In this document: in pieces, positions 25,646 to 33,130 of the stretch
Position numbering within the stretch: the first letter of the stretch is position 1
How the letters are laid out: the number at the start of each line of letters is the position of its first letter
Origin: Streptomyces viridiviolaceus
Lineage (GTDB): Bacteria; Actinomycetota; Actinomycetes; Streptomycetales; Streptomycetaceae
NCBI RefSeq assembly: GCF_014650995.1
Contig: NZ_BMWA01000016.1
Location: 1-64,000 of the forward strand
Reading direction: 5' to 3'
Length of the DNA stretch: 64,000 bases
The notes under the pieces: generated by a model
What the model saw: the letters and a program-made list of their open reading frames with translations, nothing else
The model's database searches: none
What the model was told of the DNA's origin: nothing
Translations under genes and position numbers: made by a program

Positions 25646-25740
25646 GCGTGTCCGTCCTGGCGGCCGCGCAGGGCGACCGGTGTGTCCGTGTCCACGACGT
25701 CGCCTCGACGTCGGACGCGGTGCGCCTGACGGCCCGTCGG
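25646..25740 (+). pseudogene. Possible folP (dihydropteroate synthase) C-terminal relic
   Basis: One frame reads AAAQGDRCVRVHDVASTSDA followed by VRL, close to the C-terminal pattern of dihydropteroate synthases (a-x-G-a-x-x-x-RVHDV-x-x-x-x-DA-x-R). The surrounding sequence has no start or domain body. A folate gene would fit this C1 locus, but the similarity is short and judged by eye. Confidence 0.35.
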
Positions 25741-25825
25741 GGCCGGGAAGTTGTGGCACCTGCGCCGCGGACGTCACTGCTGTGAAAGCCCTTCGACGTG
25801 GCCGCCTCGACAGTCCCTGGGCGCC

Positions 25826-25875
25826 TTGACAGGGGTTTGTGGCCGCCTTCACACTGGCGTTGCGTTGACCGCAAT
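25826..25875 (+). promoter_or_regulatory. Promoter and IclR box before the Rieske ferredoxin
   Basis: TTGACA at 25826 is a strong -35; the -10 is weak (around 25849). GTTGC-gttgacc-GCAAT at 25859-25875 matches 9 of 10 positions of the locus dyad and lies just downstream of the promoter, where a bound repressor would block transcription. Confidence 0.5.
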
Positions 25876-25902
25876 CCGTTTCGTTATACGCGCCGAGGTG
25901 TC

Positions 25903-26265
25903 ATGATGATTCCCGCGTGCCGTCTCGCGGATCTGCCGCGAGGAGAGGCTCACCGGCTCGACATCGATCCGCCGGTCACGGTCTTCCACACCGACGACGG
26001 CGAGGTCTTCGCCATCGACGACACCTGCACCCATCAGGACGCCTCGCTCGCCGACGGCTGGCTGGAGGGCTGCGAGGTGGAATGCCCGCTGCACGCTTCG
26101 AAGTTCGACCTCCGGACCGGAGCGGTCGACGCTCCGCCGGCCAAGCTCCCCGTCCGCACGCACGAGGTCGTCGTCCAGGACGGCATGATCTACGTCGAGC
26201 TGTCCACGGACGCCCCCAACCTGCCGCCCTGCATCGCGGCCAGGCTGGCGGGTGGTCCCGTATGA
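25903..26265 (+). CDS. Rieske-type [2Fe-2S] ferredoxin
   Basis: A 120-residue soluble Rieske ferredoxin. The cluster ligands are C-T-H in DTCTHQDASL and C-P-L-H in VECPLHASKF, with the usual 15-17 residue spacing. There is no membrane anchor and no oxygenase domain, so it is an electron carrier. It overlaps the following reductase by 4 bp. The pair probably feeds electrons to the oxygenase at 33131. GAGGTG precedes two adjacent ATG codons; the first was chosen. Confidence 0.87.
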   Translation: MMIPACRLADLPRGEAHRLDIDPPVTVFHTDDGEVFAIDDTCTHQDASLADGWLEGCEVECPLHASKFDLRTGAVDAPPAKLPVRTHEVVVQDGMIYVELSTDAPNLPPCIAARLAGGPV

Positions 26266-27425
26266 GGACGGTGGCCGTGGTGGGGGCCTCGCTGGCGGGC
26301 CTGTCCGCGGCGCGTTCGCTGCGGAGCCAGGGCTTCGACGGGCAGTTGGTCGTCATCGGCGAAGAACCGCACCGCCCCTACGACAGGCCGCCGCTGTCCA
26401 AGGAGTTCCTGGCCGGCAAGATCGGTGAAGCCGATCTCGCACTGGAGCAGGACGGCGAGGACCTGGCGGCGGAGTGGCTGTTCGACACCCGCGCCACCGG
26501 GCTCGACAGGGAGCGGCGCGCCGTCCGGCTCGCCGACGGCCGAGAGGTGAGGGCGGACGGCATCGTCATCGCGACCGGTGCGGCCGCGCGGACCCTGCCG
26601 GGTGCGGACGGCCTGGCCGGTGTGCACACCCTGCGCACCCTTGACGACGCCCGTGCCCTGCGGGACGACCTGGCGCTGGGCGGCAGGCTCGTCGTGATCG
26701 GCGGCGGCTTCATCGGCGCCGAGGTCGCCTCCACCGCATACGCCCTCGGACTCGACGTGACGATCGTCGAGGCGGCGCAGACCCCGCTGGCCGGACCGCT
26801 GGGCGAGGCCATGGGCCGCATCGTCTCCGCCCTGCACGAGGACCACGGCGTACGGCTGCTGTGCGGGGTGGGCGTCAAGGGGCTGAGCGGTGAGACCCGG
26901 GTCAGTGCCGTGCTGCTCGACGACGGCCGTGTCGTCCCCGCCGACACCGTCGTCGTCGGTGTCGGCGCACGCCCGTGCGTCGAGTGGCTGGAGGGCTCCG
27001 GCGTCGCGCTCGACGACGGCGTGAAGTGCGGTGCCGACGGCCACACCAGCCTGGCCGGTGTGGTCGCCGTCGGTGACTGCGCCTCCTGGTACGACCCGCG
27101 GGTCGGCGTGCACCGCCGCGTCGAGCACTGGACCGGTGCCCGGGAGCGGCCGGACGCGGCCGTCGCCACGCTGCTGTCGTGGGGCGCGGCGGAACCGGGC
27201 GTGCTCCGGCCGCCGTACTTCTGGTCCGACCAGTACGGGGTGAAGGTCCAGTTCGCCGGACATGCGGCGGGCGCGGACAGCGTGACGATCGAGGAAGGCA
27301 CTCCGGAGGACCGGGACGTCCTTGCCGTCTACCGGCGTGCAGGGCGTCCGGCCGCCGTGCTCGGCATGAACCGGCCACGGCTGTTCACGCGGTGGCGCAA
27401 GCAACTCGCGGCCCCGCCGTCCTGA
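26262..27425 (+). CDS. NAD(P)H:ferredoxin reductase (pyridine nucleotide-disulfide family)
   Basis: A 387-residue FAD reductase of the Rhodococcus ferredoxin reductase/BphA4 type. The FAD motif is VAVVGASLAGLSAARSL at the N-terminus, then PYDRPPLSKEFL. The NAD motif is LVVIGGGFIGAEVASTA near residue 145, and the second FAD motif VVAVGDCASW lies near 265. The reductase C-terminal domain is present. The start overlaps the Rieske ferredoxin stop (ATGA). Together they form a two-protein electron supply in place of the fused GbcB-type reductase of Pseudomonas. Confidence 0.87.
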   Translation: MRTVAVVGASLAGLSAARSLRSQGFDGQLVVIGEEPHRPYDRPPLSKEFLAGKIGEADLALEQDGEDLAAEWLFDTRATGLDRERRAVRLADGREVRADGIVIATGAAARTLPGADGLAGVHTLRTLDDARALRDDLALGGRLVVIGGGFIGAEVASTAYALGLDVTIVEAAQTPLAGPLGEAMGRIVSALHEDHGVRLLCGVGVKGLSGETRVSAVLLDDGRVVPADTVVVGVGARPCVEWLEGSGVALDDGVKCGADGHTSLAGVVAVGDCASWYDPRVGVHRRVEHWTGARERPDAAVATLLSWGAAEPGVLRPPYFWSDQYGVKVQFAGHAAGADSVTIEEGTPEDRDVLAVYRRAGRPAAVLGMNRPRLFTRWRKQLAAPPS

Positions 27426-27493
27426 CCGTGCCCGCGCAGCCCGTCCACGGCGTCCTCGCGGGAACGCGCGGTGACCGCGACCCGCGCGCCGTC

Positions 27494-28291
27494 TCAGCCC
27501 AGGTAGCCCATGCGACGGCTGATCTCGTCCGCGCCCTTGACCAGCACGGGAGCGAGTTCGTGCATGCGCTCCTCGGTGAGCCGGTAAGCGGGTCCGGAGG
27601 CGCTGAGTGCCGCGATGACCTCGCCGTCCCGGTCGCGGACCGGTGCGGCCATCGCGTGCAGACCCAACTCGTACTCCTCCAGGGTCCAGGAGTAGCCACG
27701 CTCCCGGGCCTCGGCGAGGTTCTTCTCGAGCTTCGTCTTCGTGGACATGGTGTGCGGAGTCATCTTGTTCAGGCTGACCTCCGACAGCAGAGCGGCGCGT
27801 TCCTTGACCGGCATGTGGGCCAGGAGGATCTTGCCGCTGGAGGTGGCGTGCAGCGGGGTCAGCTGGCCGACCCAGTTGTGTGCGGTGACGGCACCCGGGC
27901 CGCGTACCTGGTAGAGGTTGATCGCGTAGTGCTCCTGCATCACGGCGACGTTGACCGTCTCACCGATCTCCTCGGCGAGACGCTCGCAGACCGGGCGGCT
28001 CTGCTGGGTGATGTCGATGCGTCCGGTGACCGCGCCGGCGAGGCGTACGACGCCGAAGCCGAGGCGGTACTTGCCGCGCTCGCCCGCCTGTTCCACCAGG
28101 CCCCGCGCCTCCAGGGCGCCGAGCAGTCGGAACGCGGTGGACTTGTGCACATCGATCTCGGCCGCCACCTCACTGACTCCGGCCTCACCACGCTGGGCCA
28201 GGATCTCCAGCACGGTGATGGCACGGTCGACGGACTGCACACCGCCCGTCTGCGAGCCAGACGTTTCGTTACCCGAACCGAAGTTGCTCAT
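27494..28291 (-). CDS. IclR-family regulator 2 of the betaine locus
   Basis: A 265-residue IclR protein, the same length as the regulator at 20360 and nearly identical over the HTH (AITVLEILAQRGEAGVSEVA, DVHKSTAFRLLGALEARGLV) and the RGPGAVTAHNWVGQLTPLHA region. It differs mainly at the N-terminus and in the loop after KEKAALL-like positions of the effector domain. It is divergent from the broken metF gene. A near-perfect copy of the GTTGC-N7-GCAAC dyad overlaps its ATG. The two paralogues may bind the same boxes but answer to different ligands; this is inference. Confidence 0.86.
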   Translation of the reverse strand: MSNFGSGNETSGSQTGGVQSVDRAITVLEILAQRGEAGVSEVAAEIDVHKSTAFRLLGALEARGLVEQAGERGKYRLGFGVVRLAGAVTGRIDITQQSRPVCERLAEEIGETVNVAVMQEHYAINLYQVRGPGAVTAHNWVGQLTPLHATSSGKILLAHMPVKERAALLSEVSLNKMTPHTMSTKTKLEKNLAEARERGYSWTLEEYELGLHAMAAPVRDRDGEVIAALSASGPAYRLTEERMHELAPVLVKGADEISRRMGYLG

Positions 28292-28299
28292 GGCGAAAC
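28283..28299. promoter_or_regulatory. Candidate IclR box at the start of IclR gene 2
   Basis: GTTGC-tcatggc-GAAAC matches the locus dyad at 9 of 10 arm positions and overlaps the regulator's ATG. The spacer is identical to that at IclR gene 1 because both encode the same start (MSN). Part of the similarity is therefore due to coding homology, which weakens this site as independent evidence. Confidence 0.45.
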
Positions 28300-28427
28300 T
28301 ATACGCGCGGTAAACATGGACGGCAGCGGTGCGCGTCACGGACGGGCCGCAGGTCGCGGCGGCGCGTGCTCCGCAACGCCATGCGCATAGGGCATCGATC
28401 CTCGACTGGATCGCGAAAGAAGGTGCG

Positions 28428-29260
28428 ATGAGCGGCGAATCCGTCCGCGCGCTGCTGAGCGGCGTCCGTTACGAGGTACTGCCCGCCAAGGCGACCGAGG
28501 ACAAGGTACTCGCCCACGTCCCGCGTGACATCGCCGTCACGGTGACGGCCTCGCCGGTCAAGGGCCTTGGAGCCCACGCTCGGCCTCGCCACCCGGCTCG
28601 CGGCGCACGGCTGTCGAGTCGTCCCGCACGCGCCCGCACGGCTGGTGCGGGCACGTGCACCTGAAGGACGTCGTCGACCGGCTCAGCGGTGCGGGTGTCG
28701 ACGACGTCTTCGTCCCGGCGGGCGACGCCGATCCGCCGGCCGACCCCTACGACGGTGCGCTGCCGCTGCTGCGCGGACTGGGCGAGCTGGGCAGTCCCTC
28801 CGCCCGGGTCGGGACCACCGGCTACCCCGCGAGTCATCCGCTGATCCACGACGACCTCACCGTCCAGGCGATGTGGGACAAGCGGACGCACACGTACATC
28901 GTCAGCAACCTCTGCTTCGACCCGCGCCTGCTCGGTGACTGGGTCGTCCGGGTGCGTCGTCGTGGAGTGACCCTGCCCCTCCGTGTGGGCGTCGCGGGGC
29001 CGGTGCAGCGGGCCAAGCTGCTGTCCATGGCGGCCAAGATCGGGGTGGGGGAGTCGACCCGCTTCCTGACCGGGCACGCGTCCTGGTTCGCGCGATTCGC
29101 GGCCCCCGGCGGCTACTCGCCCGACCGGCCGCTCGCCCGCGGTGCCGAAGCGCTCACCGCGCCCTCGGCGGGAGTGGCCGGCCTGCACGTCTTCACCTTC
29201 AACCAGGTCGCCGAGACCGAGCGGTGGCGCCGCGCCCTGCTGGACCGGTCCGGCGGCTGA
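28428..29260 (+). pseudogene. metF: metF-like methylenetetrahydrofolate reductase, two frameshifts
   Basis: Three successive frames together give a near-complete MTHFR of about 276 residues. The first holds SGVRYEVLPAKATEDKVLAH and ends near 28570, where GGCCTTGGAG has one base too many. The second holds PTLGLATRLAAHGCRVVPHA and ends near 28655, where one base is gained or two are lost. The third runs from LKDVVDRLSGAGVDDVFVPA to the stop and includes YIVSNLCFDPRLL and LHVFTFNQVAETERW. As it stands no full protein can be made. In the intact family it would reduce methylene-THF formed during demethylation. A strong hairpin follows it. Confidence 0.8.
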
Positions 29261-29308
29261 GCCCGCCACAGGAAGGCCATGCACGGCGCGATCGCGTGCC
29301 GCGAAGTG

Positions 29309-29341
29309 CGCTGTCCGGCGGAACGGGGCCGCCGGACAGCG
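29309..29341. terminator. Hairpin after the metF pseudogene
   Basis: CGCTGTCCGGCGG and CCGCCGGACAGCG form a perfect 13-bp stem with a 7-base loop about 50 bp past the stop, followed by TTCCGT. It is the cleanest terminator-like hairpin in the locus. Confidence 0.72.
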
Positions 29342-29454
29342 TTCCGTCCCGTCTCGCGCAGGCCCCGACACCCGCTGCAGGCGCCCGCCAGGCCACGTCG
29401 TCGGTCTGCCGGACATCGCCGCGTTTCGGCCTGTTCTCCGACGTCACGGACCCC

Positions 29455-29521
29455 TTGACACTCATCCCCTCGGGGGGCACATTGAGTTGCGCAACCTGAA
29501 CCCTGTTGCGCAGCAAGCAAC
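29455..29521 (+). promoter_or_regulatory. Promoter and double IclR box of the dimethylglycine dehydrogenase gene
   Basis: TTGACA (29455-29460), a 17-base gap and CACATT form a likely promoter. Directly downstream are a 10-bp palindrome GTTGCGCAAC (29486-29495) and a perfect GTTGC-gcagcaa-GCAAC (29505-29521). Two copies in series beyond the -10 would suit repression. Confidence 0.6.
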
Positions 29522-29551
29522 CACAACGGCTTCAACGTCGGAGGTGCGGCG

Positions 29552-31990
29552 ATGGCGGGACCCCGGGTGGTCATCATCGGAGCGGGCGTCGTGGGAGCGG
29601 CGCTCGCCGACGAGATCTCCGAGCGAGGCTGGACCGAAGTGACGGTGGTCGACCAGGGCCCGCTCCCTGCCACCGGGGGATCGACATCCCACGCCCCGGG
29701 CCTGGTCTTCCAGACCAACTCGTCCAAGACCATGACCGAGATGGCCCGCTACACCGTCGAGAAGTTCCGCTCGCTCGACGTCGACGGCCGGCCCTGCTTC
29801 CTCCAGGTCGGCGGCCTCGAGGTGGCGACCGGCCCGGAGCGCGTCGCCGAACTCCAGCGGCGCCACGGCTGGCTCACCTCATGGGGCGTCGAGTCCCGGC
29901 TGCTCGGCCCCGAGGAGTGCGTCGAACAGCACCCGCTCGTGAACCCGGACAAGGTCCTCGGCGGTCTGCTGGTCCCGACCGACGGCCTCGCGAAGGCCGT
30001 CCTCGCCGTCGAGGCGCAGATCCGGCGGGCCACCGAGCGCGGCGTGCGCTTCCTCGCCCGCCATGAGGTCCTGGACGTCCGGCACGGCGGGGGCCGGGTG
30101 ACCGGCGTCCTCACCGACCAGGGCGAGATCCCCGCCGACATCGTCGTGTGCTGCGCCGGCATCTGGGGCCCGAAGATCGCCCGCATGGCCGGCATGAACC
30201 TGCCGCTGACGCCGCTGGCCCACCAGCTGGCCTGGACCGGCCCCGTCCCGGCGCTGGCCGGCCAGACCGAGGAGGCGGTGCGTCCGATCCTGCGCCACCA
30301 GGACGCCGACCTCTACTACCGCGACCGCTTCGACGGCCTGGGCATCGGCTACTACGGCCATCGCCCCATGCCGGTCTCCGCCGACGACATCCTGTCCGTG
30401 GACGACGCCGACGAGATGCCGTCGGTGCTGAAGTTCACCGAGGAGGACTTCGAGGACGCCTGGACCGAGACCCGGTCACTGCTGCCCGCGACCCGGGAGG
30501 CCAAGGTCGAGGAAGGCATCAACGGCCTGTTCTCCTTCACCACCGACGGCATGCCCCTCCTCGGCGAGTCCCCGGACGTCAAGGGCTTCTGGGTCGCGGA
30601 GGCCGTGTGGGTCACCCATTCCGCCGGTGTGGGGCGGGCCATGGCCGAATGGCTGGTCGACGGGCACTGCTCGTCCTTCGACCTGCACGAGTGCGACGTC
30701 AACCGCTTCGAGCCGCACCAGCTGGCCCCGGAGTACGTGCTGGCCCGCGACTGCCGGAACTTCGCCGAGGTCTACGACATCCTCCACCCGCTCCAGCCGC
30801 CGGAGGACCTGCGCCCCCTGCGCACCAGCCCCTTCTACGCCCGCCAGCAGGAACACGGCGCCTTCTTCCTGGAGGCGAACGGCTGGGAGCGACCCCAGTG
30901 GTACGAGGCCAACGCGGGCCTGGTCGAAGGCCGGTCCGTCGTCACCCCCAACGACTGGGCCGCGCGCTTCTGGTCGCCCATAGTCGGCGCCGAGGCGCAG
31001 GCCACCCGTGAGACCGTCGCGATGTACGACATGACGGCCCTCAAGCGGCTCGAGGTGAGCGGGCGCGCCGCCGCCGCCTTCCTGGAGCGGCTGTGCACCG
31101 GCAAGGTCGACAAGTCCGTCGGCTCCGTCACCTACACCCTGCTGCTGGACCGGGACGGCGGCATCCGCAGCGACATCACCGTCGCCCGGCTGGCCGACGA
31201 CCGCTTCCAGATCGGCGCCAACGGCAACCTGGACCTCGACTGGTTCACCCGGCACCTGCCTGCCGACGGCACGGTCCAGGTCCGCGACATCACCGCCGGC
31301 ACCTGCTGCATCGGCCTGTGGGGACCACTGGCCCGCGAGGTGCTCCAGCCGCTCACGGACGCGGACTTCTCCAACGAGGGCCTGAAGTACTTCCGCGCCA
31401 AGCAGGCGTACATCGCTTCCGTGCCCGTCACGGCGATGCGGCTGTCGTACGTCGGTGAACTCGGCTGGGAGCTGTACACCACCGCCGATCAGGGCCAGAA
31501 GCTGTGGGACACCCTGTGGGAGGCGGCCCGGCCGCACGGTGGCATCGTGGCGGGCCGCGGCGCCTTCAACAGCCTCCGCCTGGAGAAGGGGTACCGCTCC
31601 TTCGGCACCGACATGACCTACGAGCACGACCCCTATGAGGCCGGTGTCGGGTTCGCCGTCAAGCCGGACAAGGGCGACTTCGTCGGCAAGGCCGCGCTGG
31701 AACGGCGCAAGGCCGACGTGCGGCGCAAGCTGACCTGCCTCACCATCGACGACCCCCAGGCGGTCGTGATGGGCAAGGAGCCGGTGTACGACGGCGACCG
31801 TCCCGTCGGCCACGTCACCAGCGCCGCCTTCGGCCACACGATCGGCAAGGGCATCGCCTACGCGTGGCTCCCGGTGGAACTCACCACCCCCGGTCGCGCC
31901 CTGCAGATCGGCTACTTCGACCAGCGGGTCGAGGCGGTCGTGGCCGAGGAGCCCCTGTTCGATCCCACCATGTCCCGCCTCCGCGGCTGA
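29552..31990 (+). CDS. Dimethylglycine/sarcosine dehydrogenase-type flavoprotein with GcvT domain
   Basis: An 812-residue two-part enzyme. The N-terminal FAD domain has VVIIGAGVVGAALADEIS at residues 4-21 and GSTSHAPG near 48, where the His is the usual site of covalent flavin attachment. The C-terminal half (about 430-800) is a folate-binding GcvT-like domain (FFLEANGWERPQWY, then YDMTALKRLEVSG and ERRKADVRRKLTC). It removes a methyl group from dimethylglycine, or from sarcosine, as methylene-THF or formaldehyde. Dimethylglycine is preferred because SoxBDAG for sarcosine is also present. GGAGGTG precedes the ATG. folD follows after 13 bp. Confidence 0.87.
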   Translation: MAGPRVVIIGAGVVGAALADEISERGWTEVTVVDQGPLPATGGSTSHAPGLVFQTNSSKTMTEMARYTVEKFRSLDVDGRPCFLQVGGLEVATGPERVAELQRRHGWLTSWGVESRLLGPEECVEQHPLVNPDKVLGGLLVPTDGLAKAVLAVEAQIRRATERGVRFLARHEVLDVRHGGGRVTGVLTDQGEIPADIVVCCAGIWGPKIARMAGMNLPLTPLAHQLAWTGPVPALAGQTEEAVRPILRHQDADLYYRDRFDGLGIGYYGHRPMPVSADDILSVDDADEMPSVLKFTEEDFEDAWTETRSLLPATREAKVEEGINGLFSFTTDGMPLLGESPDVKGFWVAEAVWVTHSAGVGRAMAEWLVDGHCSSFDLHECDVNRFEPHQLAPEYVLARDCRNFAEVYDILHPLQPPEDLRPLRTSPFYARQQEHGAFFLEANGWERPQWYEANAGLVEGRSVVTPNDWAARFWSPIVGAEAQATRETVAMYDMTALKRLEVSGRAAAAFLERLCTGKVDKSVGSVTYTLLLDRDGGIRSDITVARLADDRFQIGANGNLDLDWFTRHLPADGTVQVRDITAGTCCIGLWGPLAREVLQPLTDADFSNEGLKYFRAKQAYIASVPVTAMRLSYVGELGWELYTTADQGQKLWDTLWEAARPHGGIVAGRGAFNSLRLEKGYRSFGTDMTYEHDPYEAGVGFAVKPDKGDFVGKAALERRKADVRRKLTCLTIDDPQAVVMGKEPVYDGDRPVGHVTSAAFGHTIGKGIAYAWLPVELTTPGRALQIGYFDQRVEAVVAEEPLFDPTMSRLRG

Positions 31991-32003
31991 CCGAGGGAAC
32001 ACG

Positions 32004-32864
32004 ATGACTGCGCAGCTGCTCGACGGCAAGGCGACCGCCGCCGAGATCCGTCGCGGACTCGCCGAACGCGTGGCCGAGCTGACCACCACCGTCGGCCGCC
32101 CGCCCGGGCTCGGCACCGTCCTGGTCGGGGACGACCCCGGCAGCCACGCCTACGTCGACGGAAAGCACCGGGACTGCGCGCAGATCGGCGTCGCCCCCAT
32201 CCGGCGCCGACTGCCCGTCGACGCCACGCAGCAGCAGGTCGAGGACGTCATCGACGAGCTCAACGCCGACCCGGCCTGCACCGGCTACATCGTCCAGCTC
32301 CCGCTCCCGCGCCACCTCGATGCCAACGCCGTCCTGGAACGCATGGACCCGGCCAAGGACGCCGACGGCCTTCACCCCGTCAACCTCGGCCCGCTCGTGC
32401 TCGGCGTCGAGGCCCCGTTGCCCTGCACTCCGCGCGGCATCGTCGAACTGCTCCGCCGTCACGACGTGCCGCTCGCCGGAGCACGCGTGTGCGTGGTCGG
32501 ACGGGGCATCACGGTCGGACGGCCGATCGGCCTGCTGCTCACCCGCAGGTCCGAGAACGCCACCGTGACCCTGTGCCGCACCGGCACGGAGGACCTGGCC
32601 CGGCACCTGCGCGAGGCGGACATCGTCATCGCCGCCGCCGGCTCGCCCGGGCTGATCACCAAGGCCGTGCTGCGCCCCGGCGCGGCCGTCCTGGACGCCG
32701 GCATCACCCGCACCGACCAGGGCCTCGTCGGCGATGTGCACCCGGACGCGGCCACGGTCGCGACGTGGCTCGCGCCGATGCCGGGAGGCGTGGGCCCCAT
32801 GACCCGAGCCATGTTGCTCGCCAATGTCGTCGAGGCCGCCGAGAGAAACGCGGACTCCGTATGA
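32004..32864 (+). CDS. folD: FolD: methylene-THF dehydrogenase/methenyl-THF cyclohydrolase
   Basis: A 286-residue bifunctional enzyme. Motifs are the catalytic lysine region YVDGKHRDCAQIG near 50, GYIVQLPLPRHLDANAVLER near 95, and VVGRGITVGRPIGLLL near 165. A PGGVGPMTRAMLLANVVEAA signature lies near the end. It turns methylene-THF from the demethylase upstream into formyl-THF. Its stop overlaps an ATG of a truncated glyA copy, so folD and glyA once formed a coupled pair. A paralogous housekeeping FolD presumably lies elsewhere. Confidence 0.92.
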   Translation: MTAQLLDGKATAAEIRRGLAERVAELTTTVGRPPGLGTVLVGDDPGSHAYVDGKHRDCAQIGVAPIRRRLPVDATQQQVEDVIDELNADPACTGYIVQLPLPRHLDANAVLERMDPAKDADGLHPVNLGPLVLGVEAPLPCTPRGIVELLRRHDVPLAGARVCVVGRGITVGRPIGLLLTRRSENATVTLCRTGTEDLARHLREADIVIAAAGSPGLITKAVLRPGAAVLDAGITRTDQGLVGDVHPDAATVATWLAPMPGGVGPMTRAMLLANVVEAAERNADSV

Positions 32865-33060
32865 ACGCGCTGAACACCCCTCTGGCAGAGCCGGATCCCG
32901 AGGTCCACAGCGCGCTCCGCGCCGACCCGCACCGCCGGCAGACCGCTCTCGAGGAAGCTTCTCCACCGCCGTGACGGAGGCCCAGGGGCCGGTCGCGACC
33001 GACAAGTACGCCGAGGGCTACCCCGGCCGCCGTTGCCACGGCGGATGCGAACACGTCGAC
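32861..33060 (+). pseudogene. glyA relic (N-terminal fragment of serine hydroxymethyltransferase)
   Basis: The ATG overlaps the folD stop. The first frame reads NTPLAEPDPEVHSALRADPH, the normal SHMT opening, and stops at 32974. Another frame from 32971 continues EAQGPVATDKYAEGYPGRRC, then GGCEHVD. In the intact glyA at 39856 these two blocks are joined by IASENFAPLAVMQ, so a short internal deletion shifted the frame. Everything after CEHVD is gone. This is a dead copy and not a small gene. Confidence 0.82.
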
Positions 33061-33130
33061 GAATCCTCTCCTTCCGGGTGCCGACGCCACGGCCCGTCAC
33101 CCGCCCGAGACCTATCCCTCGAGGTGAACA

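Noticed and set aside
25492..25785. 97-residue open frame as a gene
   Set aside because: No ribosome binding site, contains a tandem slippage repeat, and only a short piece resembles a known family; kept only as a possible relic.
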